The position numbers were made by a program, and so were the translations under genes. A DNA stretch of 64,000 nt from Mytilus edulis (Eukaryota; Mollusca; Bivalvia; Mytilida; Mytilidae): the NCBI RefSeq assembly GCF_963676685.1, contig NC_092346.1, positions 44,947,289-45,011,288 on the forward strand. The letters run 5' to 3'. Below the pieces are notes generated by a model. That model made no database searches and had not been told where the DNA came from. It saw nothing but the letters and a program-made list of their open reading frames with translations. The number at the start of each line of letters is the position of its first letter. The stretch's first letter is position 1. Shown here in pieces: positions 55,701 to 64,000 of this stretch.

Positions 55701-58700
55701 ATATTCAAATTCTGAAGATAATTTAAAAGGGTAGTTTTCATGTTTTTTTTCAAAACACTAAGTCTTGGCTGTCCTTGACGCAGGGGCGGATCCAGCCATT
55801 TTAAAAAGGGGGGGTTCCTAACCCAGGACAAAGGGGGGTTCCAATTACATGTCCCCATTCAAATGCATTGATCGTCCAAAAAAAAGGGGGGGTTCCAACC
55901 CCCGGAACCCCCCTTCTGGATCCGCGCCTGTGACCGCTGTATACATTGTGTACTTCATAGATATCTTCCTTTTTTTTGGTGTTGTTGGAATACTATCTCA
56001 TTGACTTATACCCCACATTTCCTTTCATTCTTATGTATGTATCTTTACAATTTTTCTATTTCACTAAGCATAGCCTTTGACATGTAACATTATGATCAAG
56101 AAGGTGGTTTAATCACCTGCATTATTTTTCAAACCTAAGGTATGCAATTATGCAGGCGATATAAAATCTCATTTAAACAAAAATGTGTCCTCTGACAGTA
56201 CACGAATGCCCCACTCGCACTATCATTTTCTATGTTCAGTGGACCGTGAAATTGGGGTAAAATCTCTAATTTGGCATTAAAATTAGAAAGATCATATCAT
56301 AGGGAACATGTGTACCAAGTTTGAAGTCGATTGGACTTCAACTTCATCAAAAACTACCTCGACCAAAAACTTTAACCTGAAGCGGGACAGACGGACGACA
56401 GAACGGACTGACGAACGGACGCACAGACCAGAAAACATAATGCCCCTCTACTATCGTAGGCAGACATGGGGTAATTGAAATATGTAATTGTAATTGACTG
56501 TAATTAATTACAATTTATCATGTAATTGAATGTAATGTGTAATTGAGCATTTTTTTCAATTACATGTAATTGAATGTAATTAATTACATAGCCAAAATTG
56601 CCTGTAATTGACAATTACTTTTCAATTACAAGTCAATTACATTTGAAATTTTGGATCAAAAGATTAAATCTTGTGTTTTCTCAAAAAATTATTAAAAGCA
56701 ATAATCTTAACAAATGTTGTAAGCTGACAAAGAAAAGCCTTCACAGTATACTTTCTGTATTAACACAACCATGGTAGATTCTTCATTTTGTATTGAATGA
56801 TAAAAAAAATGTAGACACATGCCATAATTTTAAAAGAAACCACTAGGAAGTCACTGTCTTGACCTTAATTAGTAGATTTAGATAGATATTTTAAGACATT
56901 GATTTAACATAATTAACTTTATTCAAGGACTTAAATAACCAATAAATATAACCTCTGGCTATTTGTTTTATTACAAACTATATAATGACTGTTTTTATAA
57001 CAGTTATGTTAAACAGATATAAGGCTAATTAGAGAGAGATAAATATACCCATAGGGCCTATAGGTACATGTTTAAATTCTTGAAGGGATAATGCATATGA
57101 CAAAATCTCACTTGCAAAATTTGTTCACTATATATATGAATGTTGAAAGAAAACATTTTATCAGATTTAAAAATGAGCTCCAAGAGTGTACTGGAACATT
57201 TTACTGTTCCTGATGACTTCCAAAATGGAAATACTTTCAAAGGAACATGTATGCATTGTGGCACCCTCATTAGTGGAAGTTATAAAGTTACATCCAACTT
57301 TGTTACACATATGAAGGTAATACTATATAAGAATTTTAAAAATTAATAAATTCATAATGCTTCTTTTTCATTTCTAATCAGATTTCATTTATCTTATATC
57401 CTCTAATAGCTTACATTTAAATTTGGAAAATATTTTGTTTATTAAATTAATTAGTTGTGATTAAAACTAAAGTTTATTTTTGTTTTAAGAAGTCAGATTT
57501 CTAAATCACTTATTTAAGATAAATAATTTGAATAAGCTGGGATAAAAATGAAAATCATTTCAAAAAATAAAAAATAGTGCTCTTTTTTTGTATCATTTAC
57601 AATCAAATAAATTTAAATAAATGTAAAATTTCAATAGGTAAATTAAAACAATTTAATATTTTCAAGATATTAAATAAGGCCTTTTGTAATTTTCAGAGAA
57701 AAACAGAGATTTGTACATTCTGCATTCTGAGAATAAAGAAATTCAACCAACATTGACACAATGCATAAAAAAAAGTGTAAAATATTCACCGTCTGATCCA
57801 AAACAGTTAGAAATGACAAATGCTCTTATAATGTTCATAGCTGGGGATCTTTTACCACTCTCTATTGTCGAAAGTGAAGAATTTAAAAACTTGATGGAAA
57901 AAGCTGACACTAAGTATCAAGTGCCTAGCAGAAAGCATTTATCTTCGAAACTTCTACATGAAAAATCGGTTGAAATAAAAAATAACCTTGTAAATACTCT
58001 TAAAAGAGCTGAAAGTGTGTGTTTAACCATTGATCTCTGGTCTAGTAGACAAATGAGAGGATTTTTGGGAATCACAGGCCACTTTAAAAAAATGTATATA
58101 CTAGTTGAACACTGTCTAATTGTTATAACTATAGAGCAATGTATAATACTTATGTACATATCATAGAATAAATGCATGTTTTCAATGTTTTATCTTAAAT
58201 TTCCTTTCAAATGTAATTGAAGTAATTAATTACATTTGCCAAGTAATTGGAATGTAATTAATTACATTGGTAAAAAAAGTCAAATGTAATGTGTAATTTA
58301 ATTGAAGATTTTGTAATTGTAATTGAATGTAATTAATTACTTTCAAATGTAATTGACCCCATGTCTGATCGTAGGTGGGGCATAAAAATACATGTACATA
58401 AGAGGTTTCATAAGTATGATTAACTGTATGTTTATACATATATACATACAGTTAATCATACTTATGAAACCTCTTATGTATTTTTTAAATGAGATTTTAT
58501 ATCGCCTGCAAAATTGCATACCTTAGGTTTGAAAAATATATATATCTGTAGACAAATTTTAACAAACATACCCAACAGAGTAAGCCTTTTTAGAATTTTT
58601 GGACTCTAGATTTATTCCACCATCTACTTCAGTACAAATAGGCCAGTTAGTATTGTTTGACATCATTACTGTATTATTGCACTGGTAATGATACAATGTT

Positions 58701-58870
58701 ATAAACCTAAGTAGTCTCCGAGCCTCGCTCCTGGCATCTGCTAGTACTTGTAATGGACTATACTCCTGGTTGAAATATACCACCTGTATTACATAGTAAA
58801 TCAGAGCCCCGCTACAGAGTAAGTAAAGTATCGATTTTTTCTTCCGATTCATCATAACTAATGCTGCCAT
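43796..58870 (-). CDS. METTL24: METTL24-like type II membrane protein with two tandem domains, 7 exons
   Basis: Exons in transcript order are 58870-58572, 55078-54741, 49436-49233, 47819-47654, 46219-46091, 44987-44837 and 44020-43796. They total 1512 nt, or 503 aa, with consistent phases. Residues 8-12 are basic (NRKKK) and about 13-32 form a membrane helix: a type II, Golgi-like layout. Residues 45-264 follow METTL24 (Methyltransf_22 family) step by step: EARRLLRFIT, WPICTEVDGG, KKAYSVG, THIDILKIENV, VDQLHISLHI, SWYRSLYNLF, RFRLYHT and CTYYMSWV. Residues about 285-480 repeat this scheme more weakly: LSRIEDYLEK, PISLCTNTDR, CKIILIG, NKNILYLNMP, FHQLIIDINLH, SYGFDLFQS. METTL24 is an orphan of the class I methyltransferase fold; activity and substrate are unknown. 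The glycine-rich cofactor loop is poor in both halves, so catalysis is uncertain. Exon 2's end is the parent of the 35-copy array downstream. The ATG at 58870 is the first in frame; Met6 or Met7 could also serve. Confidence 0.8.
44323..44541. mobile_element. Foldback MITE, TTACTGTAAATTCAG ends
   Basis: TTACTGTAAATTCAGAAATT and its exact complement end the element. The inner arms continue imperfectly (ATAAATGCAAATATTGCAA against TTGCAATGATAAATGCAAA). It is about 219 bp long, noncoding, and lies in the last METTL24-like intron. Confidence 0.75.
45386..45525. mobile_element. hAT-like MITE, CAGTGGCGGATC copy 3 (inverted)
   Basis: Ends are CAGAGGCGGATTTAG and CTAGATCCGCCACTG. The interior holds TATATAGGGAATCACTGAAG, the complement of the copy at 1771. 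The flanks share GAGGAG, a possible partial target duplication. It lies in METTL24-like intron 5. Confidence 0.65.
46340..47140 (-). mobile_element. Repeat family C, diverged copy 3
   Basis: On the minus strand it starts ATTATACGACCCCAAAAAAA with TTTCGGTCGTATAA and ends CTCTGCGGTCGTATCCAGCT. Landmarks AAAGGAAGGTTGGGATTGAT, TTAGGGGCCAAAAAGGG and GTGTCAGAAACCTA are kept, but most of the core differs from copies 1 and 2. This is a separate subfamily with the same ends. Confidence 0.7.
47849..48449. mobile_element. 601-bp MITE with TA target, next to a splice acceptor
   Basis: Ends are GAGTGGGGCGCTCATATTCG and its near-complement CGAAAATGAGCACCCCACTC, flanked by TA (47847-47848 and 48450-48451). 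An inner pair (ATATTCGCCGTGGACACA and GGCGAATATGTGTCCCC) also faces inward. The element ends about 30 nt from the acceptor of METTL24-like exon 4, so the branch-point region of that intron may be element sequence. Confidence 0.85.
49590..50905 (+). mobile_element. Repeat family E, 1.3-kb copy with hairpin ends
   Basis: Begins with CTAGAGGCTCTTCAGAGCCT (a self-complementary hairpin), then GTGTGGCTCACCTTGGTCTA. It ends AAAAGCTCACTTGGCC, TTTTTA, GGCCAGGTGAGCTAA, another hairpin. The interior has a tandemly duplicated block of about 500 bp (GTAGATCTTACTTTGCTGAA, CAGCAACCCAACAACCAGTT, GCCATGGCGGCCATCTTGG). A short ACGACGGACACGGACG stretch precedes the end hairpin. It is noncoding and lies in METTL24-like intron 2. 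Fragments lie at 35070 and 39785. Confidence 0.85.
50947..50968. repeat. (AT)n microsatellite
   Basis: About 11 alternating AT dinucleotides in METTL24-like intron 2. Confidence 0.9.
51607..51795 (-). mobile_element. tRNA-derived SINE
   Basis: On the minus strand the head reads GCCTCAGTGATCTAGTGGTT then AGAGTGTTTGC (A-box type), followed by GGTCCTGGGTTTGATCCCTG (B-box type, 51722-51733). This is the layout of a tRNA-like Pol III promoter. The tail continues through CAAACCAAAGGTTTAAAAAT. The head does not fold as a functional tRNA. It lies 40 bp below the 85-bp array. Confidence 0.7.
51833..54814 (-). repeat. 85-bp array of METTL24-like exon 2 end plus splice donor, 35 copies
   Basis: Read on the minus strand, each unit is the last 73 nt of METTL24-like exon 2 (EILFYLVNDDLLKK then VDQLHISLHI, ending CATATTG) followed by GTAAGTTCATGT. 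The GTAAGT complement recurs from 51844 to 54735 at an exact 85-bp step (one 86-bp step at the far end), giving 35 donors. Only the first copy, at 54735-54740, joins the true exon. Using any later donor would keep the in-frame TGA at 54727-54729, so those transcripts would be truncated. No acceptor-like sequence separates the units. Variants (CTTATAAAAG, GATGATTTT) recur 510 bp apart, showing six-unit blocks duplicated together. The copies are about 95% alike. Confidence 0.97.
55230..55313 (+). repeat. 28-bp tandem repeat, 3 copies
   Basis: CTGTAACAAAAATCTGTAGT recurs at 55233, 55261 and 55289. The following 400 bp contain looser copies and inverted versions of TACTACAG.TTT. It lies in METTL24-like intron 1. 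Confidence 0.9.
55783..55933. mobile_element. hAT-like MITE, CAGGGGCGGATCC copy 4
   Basis: Ends are CAGGGGCGGATCCAG and CTGGATCCGCGCCTG, 14 of 15 complementary. The interior has repeated GGGGGGTTCC blocks. It belongs with the elements at 1771, 9446 and 45386 by its ends, although the core differs. Confidence 0.65.
56183..56460 (+). repeat. Dispersed repeat family A, copy split by hAT insertion
   Basis: Matches 18831-19140 closely from AATGTGTCCTC to CTCTACTATCGTAGG. The remaining 3' end (ATCGTAGGTGGGGCATAAA) resumes at 58368, after the hAT element. This gives a clean record of the pre-insertion sequence. Confidence 0.9.
56461..58367 (+). mobile_element. hAT-superfamily DNA transposon, internally truncated
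   Basis: The 1907-bp element begins CAGACATGGGGTAATT and ends AATTGACCCCATGTCTG. It is flanked by the perfect 8-bp duplication ATCGTAGG (56453-56460 and 58368-58375), the hAT hallmark; the intact family A copy at 19125 confirms the empty site. Both subterminal regions are packed with TGTAATT and TTAATTACA motifs. The interior carries a BED zinc finger and the start of a ZBED-type hAT transposase, but no catalytic remainder or dimerisation domain. It is therefore non-autonomous unless helped in trans. Confidence 0.93.
57173..58166 (+). pseudogene. hAT transposase remnant (BED finger plus N-terminal part)
   Basis: The first exon, 57173-57315, reads MSSKSVLEHF and then a BED zinc finger with GTCMHCGT and NFVTHMK (Cys-x2-Cys ... 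His). A GTAATA donor follows. The second part (57699 or so to 58166) reads NALIMFIAGDLLPLSIVES, YQVPSRKHLSSKLL and VCLTIDLWSSRQMRGFLGIT, typical of ZBED/hAT transposases. Homology stops soon after GHFKKMY, and the frame ends at 58166. The usual hAT protein is 600-700 aa; most of the RNase H-like fold and the C-terminal dimerisation region are missing. The likely splice acceptor (TTTCAG at 57696) gives a frame mismatch, another sign of decay. It is unrelated to the host gene. Confidence 0.85.
58395..58480. repeat. Perfect 37-bp hairpin
   Basis: TACATAAGAGGTTTCATAAG and GTATGATTAACTGTATGT are followed by a 12-nt loop and the exact reverse complement. It lies between the family A end and the right arm of the outer element in METTL24-like intron 1. 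Perfect pairing over 37 bp implies a young insertion or palindromic duplication. Confidence 0.9.
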
Positions 58871-60003
58871 GTAGAACCTTATCTATGTATTTTGATCATC
58901 TTAGTGGAACGAATGTACATGTATGTCAATATCTACATGTAAATCTTCAGCTTTTCATTTTCTTGGAGAGTTCAATGATTTTCCTTCACTTTTTCTGTAC
59001 ATTCATTTTGTTAAACCTGAAAAATACACAAAATATAGAAAATATTTCTGTAATAGTACTTTTGTTACAGGACTTGCATGATGTTACTATTTAAACAAAC
59101 TCCAATCAGGCAAGTGACCATGATAAATCACTTGTAAGGCCAAAATAAAAATTAAATGGTTTGGTGTTTGACTATACCTACCCACCTAAAAGTAGCCTTC
59201 CCAAAAACATTTATGACACAAATCATTTGAAAAAATCTTTTTTAAAAAGATGTTTTCCTGCTTTGATGTTGTTTTTATGTCTAAAGCTTATAACTTATTC
59301 TGTACACCCCCAAAAAAGTCCTACCTACACAGGGTTCTCACTTGAGTCCTGGACTCATCAACAATGATCAAAATCTGTTTGGACTGATGACATCATTAGC
59401 AATCCTTGCTAGTCCAAAGATGCATCAAAACTGGAAAAATGTTGTAATAGCTGAGCACATATATCATAATTTTCTAAAAAATTTAAAACATAATTTTAAT
59501 TTTATGTCATTTCCTTGCTCTTGTTGGTACTGCATGGAGACTGAAATTATATCATATATTTTACAATAGAATTACATCTTCTTACTGCTGGACTAGCCAT
59601 GGCCAAAAAATGACCAAAGCGACAAGTCCCTGTACTCACCTCCAAAAATGCCTACTTACCAAACCCTAGAAGGCATGTGTAGGCAATCAATATAAATATC
59701 AGAAAAAAGATATAAAAAGAGATGTGCCTACATGCATATTGAAAGACAAATATTTACAGGAAAAGTGATGTTTTCCATATTTGGGAAGTTGTGTGTGATC
59801 TTTAATTTTCATCACTGAGATCAAAATTTTAAAAAAGCTTCCAGATTGATTCAGCAAAATATTTTATCCCATGGTTACATTGTAAAATGGTATATATTTC
59901 AATGCATATATATGCTATTAACATGATTAATGCTTTTACTTTTCAATTACATGAAATTAATTGTTCAAGTACAAAATGTACGCAAGTGAAAATATCTTAT
60001 CTA
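58871..60003. other. Upstream of the METTL24-like gene, no gene seen
   Basis: AT-rich sequence directly upstream of the METTL24-like start, so its promoter should lie here. I see no TATA, ETS or other motif strong enough to call. Open frames of 68-77 codons on the plus strand show no family resemblance. Confidence 0.4.
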
Positions 60004-60334
60004 ATAAAATTGAGAATGGAAATGGGGAATGTGCCAAAGAGACAACAACCTGACCATAGAAAAAACAACAGCAGAAGGTCACCAACAGGTCTTCAATGTA
60101 GCGAGAAATTCCCGCACCCGGAGGCGTCCTTCAGCTGGCCCCTAAACAAATATATACTAGTTCAGTGATAATGAACGCCATACTAATTTCCAAATTGTAC
60201 ACAAGAAACTAAAATTAAAATAATACAAGACTAACAAAGGCTAGAGGCTCCTGACTTGGGACAGGCGCAAAAATGCGGCGGGGTTAAACATGTTTGTGAG
60301 ATCTCAACCCTCCCCTATACCTCTAGCCAATAAT
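60004..60334 (+). repeat. Dispersed repeat family B, full copy
   Basis: Reads AAAATTGAGAATGGAAATGG at the left to CCTATACCTCTAGCC at the right, the reverse complement of 23641-23966. It carries the same short open frame (MEMGNVPK..., [10 protein letters not shown]). It is intergenic. Confidence 0.85.
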
Positions 60335-61069
60335 GTATACATTTGAAATTATCACAATAATTATTTATCTAAAAAAAATGTTCAACTGAATTTGTCCTTT
60401 TTTCGGACAACAGTTCTTGTAAGACCAATTGATAAGAAGACTATTCTTTTTGGTTGTCTGGTTATCATTTTTTTATTATTAAAAGTTTGCAAATTATTCA
60501 AGAGGATACCAAAAATTTTCATAAGTGGGGTGAGTTGTCAGGACTATATATATTTAACAAGATTTAATCTTTTTGTTGAGCCTGCAACTTTTGTAGAAAA
60601 AGAGAGACACAGAAATCTTTCATTCTGTCATCATCATTGTCTAAGTTGTCGTCAGACTCAGGGTCCACCAATATTCATTCTGGGGTTAAACTTAAAGTTT
60701 TTATAATCATATAATTATATAAATAACTTTCTTAAACTATCATGCATTTCTACCAAACTTGGACAGAAGCTTGTGTATATGATCATAAGATAGTATCCAG
60801 AAGTAAATTTGGAGAAAAAAAATTCTATTTATACGTATTAACTCTAAAATGAACTAAGATTTGCTGCCAGTTTAAGCAGTTAGCATTTAATTTACTCCGT
60901 GGTTTAAGTTGGTAAAAGTTTTATAAATTTTCTTAATTTATCCTGGATTTCTACCGAACTTGGACAGAGGGTTGTTTATGATCATATGATACTTGTAATA
61001 TCCAGAAGTAAATTCTGTCATTATATAATTGGTTCTTACTGTGAGGTAATAACATAAGTCGAGTTAAGG

Positions 61070-61302
61070 GGGTCTCATTGGGGGGTTCCAATCCCGGATC
61101 CCGCTTACTGTTTTGTCAGATTCCCGTATCCCGCTTACACTATGTAAAAATGTACGTAAGCAATTCTCATTATTTTTGTCATTTCCCGGGTCCCGCTAGA
61201 CCTCATTTCCCGTTTTCACGACACAATTATTTGACTTTCACGTGTCACGCTAAAAAAAATCGGCAATCCCGCGTCACGCTTTAATAGACCCCAATGAGAC
61301 CC
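61070..61302. mobile_element. MITE with perfect 14-bp ends (GGGTCTCATTGGGG)
   Basis: GGGTCTCATTGGGG at the left and its exact complement at the right enclose 205 bp rich in TCCCG words (GATCCCGCTTAC, GTATCCCGCTTAC, GGTCCCGCTAG). These inner words form a loose tandem pattern. It is noncoding. Confidence 0.75.
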
Positions 61303-61313
61303 ACAGTTAAAGC

Positions 61314-61440
61314 TAGTCCTAATAATTATGACGTCTTGAAAGGATATTTTTTGTCTTTCTGTAATGCCTTCGACATGTAGGAAGGCGTCAAAGAAAAAAT
61401 AAAAATAGCCTTATTAAAGACATCATAATTATTTGGACTA
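61314..61440. mobile_element. 127-bp foldback element, TAGTCCTAATAATTATGA family
   Basis: TAGTCCTAATAATTATGACG and CATAATTATTTGGACTA are inverted ends, and the inner parts (AGGATATTTTTTG, CCTTCGACATGTAGGAAGG) also pair. It is related to the element at 24092. It lies 12 bp from the MITE at 61070. Confidence 0.65.
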
Positions 61441-62329
61441 AGATAATTAAAGCCAGAATTGGTACATTATTTATTAACATTCGATATAATGATAATAAAG
61501 ATAAGCATAGACATAGGAAATGTCAGGGAAAGGGGGAAATGCACGACTTGATAATAATAATATTGATGTGCTACCAGACACAGTCTCTGGTGCTATACAG
61601 TACAAAAGAACTGGTAACATGTTCCCTGACAGAACAATAACATTTGTTCAGTTGTTACATGTATCATGTTTATGTGCCATCATTTGACAGCAAGATGGTT
61701 TATGTTTAGACTTATTATATTGCAATTCAATTATTTTCGTAAATACATAATCATCGTTACTTGGATATTACCATAGAATTGTGTCAATGAAGTTAAAATC
61801 GCAATATTTTTTGCTAACATCAAAATGTGAGATGCAACCTGTCAAATTTGATATTCTAAATCTCGGAATGTTACACGGTGTGGCCTACTTTCCGGAAAAA
61901 AATACGGGTTCCTTGTCAGTGACTTTGAGAAAAGGAAAAGTAACAGGAGACATGCATCCGACCGTTACATCCATCAGCTGATTCCTAGTCATCCATCCTT
62001 CCTTCAGTGTGTAAGCTGGTAAGTACAATACAACAGTGTAAGGTAAGGAAATAAAGATTACTTTTGAACAATAGTTTACCAGGGCAGTAAATAGCCTGAC
62101 CTGTAAGGGAGGCAGACTGCCGAGCGGAGCGGACCTATTTTATGCACAAAATTATATTTTTTCGGGCATTTTCTCTGTGTGCAATGTACCTCTACAGAAT
62201 CCACCACTTGTTAGATTTTTGTTACATCTAATAAATAAGCAACTGGCAGTAATTCATTCAGTGGTTTTGGTTTGGTGATGTGTAACATATTTGTTTTTTG
62301 TTCATTTTTTTTGCACATAAATTAGGCCG
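61441..62329. other. Unassigned sequence with one small open frame
   Basis: A 66-codon plus-strand frame (61781-61981, MSMKLKSQYFLLTSKCEMQP...) is less AT-biased than its surroundings. I do not recognise it and see no splice partners. It could be a lone exon or chance. The rest shows nothing. Confidence 0.2.
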
Positions 62330-62520
62330 GTAAGTTTTCCCGTTTGAATTGTTTTACATTTGTCATTTCGGGGCCTTTTATAATTGACTATGCGGTATGG
62401 GCTTTGCTCATTGTTGAAGGTCGTACAGTGACATATAGTTGTTTATTTCTGTGTCATTTTGTCTCTTGTGGAGAGTTGTCTCATTGGCAATTATACCACA
62501 CTTTCATTTTTATTTATTTT
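62330..62520 (+). repeat. Dispersed repeat (CATTTCGGGGCCTTTTATAA)
   Basis: Contains CATTTCGGGGCCTTTTATAA, GACTATGCGGTATGGGCTTT, GCTCATTGTTGAAGGTCGTA and GTCTCATTGGCAATTATACC. I recall it as a frequent mussel repeat. A faint relative of its 3' part is at 30400-30440. The open frame across it (62344-62544) is not evidence of a gene. Confidence 0.6.
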
Positions 62521-63716
62521 AGATTAGGTGTGCCGTTAAAGTAAGACTTTTTTAATGCTTTTTCCTGCTTTATGACTCTTCACGAGCTATTTTTACTTAG
62601 TTTAAGGGAAACAATTTGCGAACTTAAAATAAAAGGCCCCCCTGAAGTTGATTATTTTTTTGTGGTTTATCCTGCTTTTTTGGTAGTCCAAATCGAGCTA
62701 TTTCAACTTCGTCGGTCATTGTTGACCTCTTCCATGTTTAAAGGCGCCGTAAAGATATCTCACAACTGCAAGACACAACTGACAAGGCTAACATAAGCAA
62801 TAGTATTTGTTTTATATTTGGGTAGAACTACGTGTGCAGAGGAGTTGAGTACCGTTTAGCGATATTCACCAGTTCTAAATATCAAGCTCACCCTGCCATT
62901 ATGATTAATCACCTTGTTGGTTAAACTATAACAACCAGTGCTTTTACAATAAAACCATTTTTTTTCTTTTCTTTTTTTTTTATTTTGTCAGTCTGCAATA
63001 GGAGGCAACTGCCTACATGCCTCCATGTAATTTATGGCCCTGGTTTACGCAGGAGTCAGTGAATGACTAAATCATAGCTTGTATACATTCATTTAGCCTT
63101 ATGATCGTATTTGAATGATGATATATATATATAATAAAGTCCCTTAGTTACGTACATGTAGCTAATGCATTTAATATGATTTATTATATTCAATTTATTG
63201 GAGTGTAGTATTATCTGGAAAAGGAGTTTCTGAGCCAGACCTTTGTCTGCATTGTATCATGCAGTATTTATTCTTTTGTTGAACAAAGAATTTCAGAAAA
63301 CTTCAACTTCAAAAAACATAATGTACACTTTGTGCTCCGTTATGACTTAAAAGTTCTGTCATTTATGTCAACAGTTGCCATAGATAAGATAAAATAAGAA
63401 AACTTTATTTTGATTCGGCATACATGTAAGTTAATTTGTTGTTAACAAATGGACAAATATGGCCGTATTTTCACCTCAAAAACTTCTGTGTACAGACTTA
63501 CCTGTGCTGTTTGGAAAGTTTTAAGGCCTAGCAAAAAAAAAAGGGAGGTTCATGAATCTGGGTCTGTTTGCGCCCATTTATGTTCGTACACAATCACGTT
63601 CTCACCCTTTCACTTCCACACCCTACACGTTGGCACCTAATTTTTTATTGGTTTTGTGTTTAATGACTTTGTAATCAAGTTTTGGCAAGTGAATTCCTAT
63701 AAGTATATTTTGTTTT

Positions 63717-64000
63717 CATTGTCTCAAAATAAAGTGAGACAACATTTATTTTTTGTCGAATAAATTTTAATCATGTTTTGGATTGTGTATTGTTAAAAAA
63801 AATAATCAGTTTCTAAATTAAGTGAGATTCTGTCAACATTTTTTTTGTTGTTGTGTTGAATAAATCTTAATCATGTTTTGATTATATGTTTTTAGTGTAT
63901 TGCTATAACTTTATTTCATTGTTTCAAAATAAAGTGAGATTCTGACAACCTTGTTTTTTGTGTTGATTACATTTTAATCATGTTTTGGTTAGTGTATTGC
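63717..64000 (+). repeat. Degenerate tandem repeat, about 3 copies, cut by the window end
   Basis: Units of roughly 90-120 bp share TCAAAATAAAGTGAGA, TGTTGAATAAATTTTAATCA and TGTTTTGGTTAGTGTATTG. They begin at about 63722, 63810 and 63925. The array continues beyond the window. Confidence 0.7.

Larger units (their letters stand above)
56124..58537. mobile_element. Outer inverted-repeat element holding two nested insertions
   Basis: Left arm 56124-56177 and right arm 58484-58537 are 54-bp inverted copies with one mismatch (TTTTTCAAACCTAAGGTATG, TGCAGGCGATATAAAATCTC, ATTTAAA). Between them are a family A repeat (56183-56460 plus 58376-58390), which is itself split by an hAT element, and a 37-bp perfect hairpin (58395-58480). 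The right arm ends 34 bp from METTL24-like exon 1. Confidence 0.85.

Noticed and set aside
61781-61981. 66-codon frame as a new gene
   Set aside because: No recognised motif, no splice partner and no neighbouring support; kept only as unassigned sequence.

Overview
This window looks like nuclear DNA from a marine bivalve mollusc, most likely a mussel of the Mytilus type. It is AT-rich, its genes are split by GT-AG introns, the proteins are metazoan, and it is crowded with short non-autonomous repeats that I remember as common in mussel sequence. The taxon is an inference, because no marker gene is present.

I could assemble four protein genes exon by exon. All four close as exact multiples of three with matching splice phases. 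(1) A CCDC32 homologue (+, 2104-5809, 2 exons, 120 aa). (2) A galactose mutarotase (GALM; -, 6243-13374, 9 exons, 383 aa) that carries an N-terminal membrane anchor the cytosolic enzyme lacks. (3) Mitochondrial elongation factor G2 (GFM2; +, 22598-40154, 8 exons, 744 aa), the GTPase that helps split mitochondrial ribosomes; its P-loop has Asn where Asp is usual. (4) A METTL24-like type II membrane protein (-, 43796-58870, 7 exons, 503 aa) that appears to hold two tandem METTL24-type domains. Genes 1/2 and 3/4 are convergent pairs. Genes 2 and 3 diverge across 9.2 kb of repeats. The four share no obvious pathway.

The most unusual feature is at 51833-54814. The last 73 bases of METTL24-like exon 2 and its 5' splice site are copied head to tail 35 times with an 85-bp period. 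This leaves 34 extra intact GTAAGT donors inside the intron, with a six-unit (510-bp) higher-order repeat. A second feature of note is a nested insertion in intron 1 of the same gene. A truncated hAT transposon (56461-58367, perfect 8-bp target duplication) sits inside a dispersed repeat, which sits inside a 54-bp inverted-repeat element.

The rest is mobile and repetitive DNA. A 4.3-kb long-inverted-repeat composite (18091-22435) has arms repeating a CTTCCGG + ATGGCGGAC motif pair, and one arm lies just upstream of GFM2. There are several TA- and TTAA-flanked MITE-like elements, tandem arrays of 28, 35, 41, 61 and 103 bp, tRNA-derived SINE pieces, and several kb-scale repeat families. I saw no rRNA, functional tRNA, CRISPR or viral gene. 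The ends (1-1770 and 58871-64000) hold no gene I can support.
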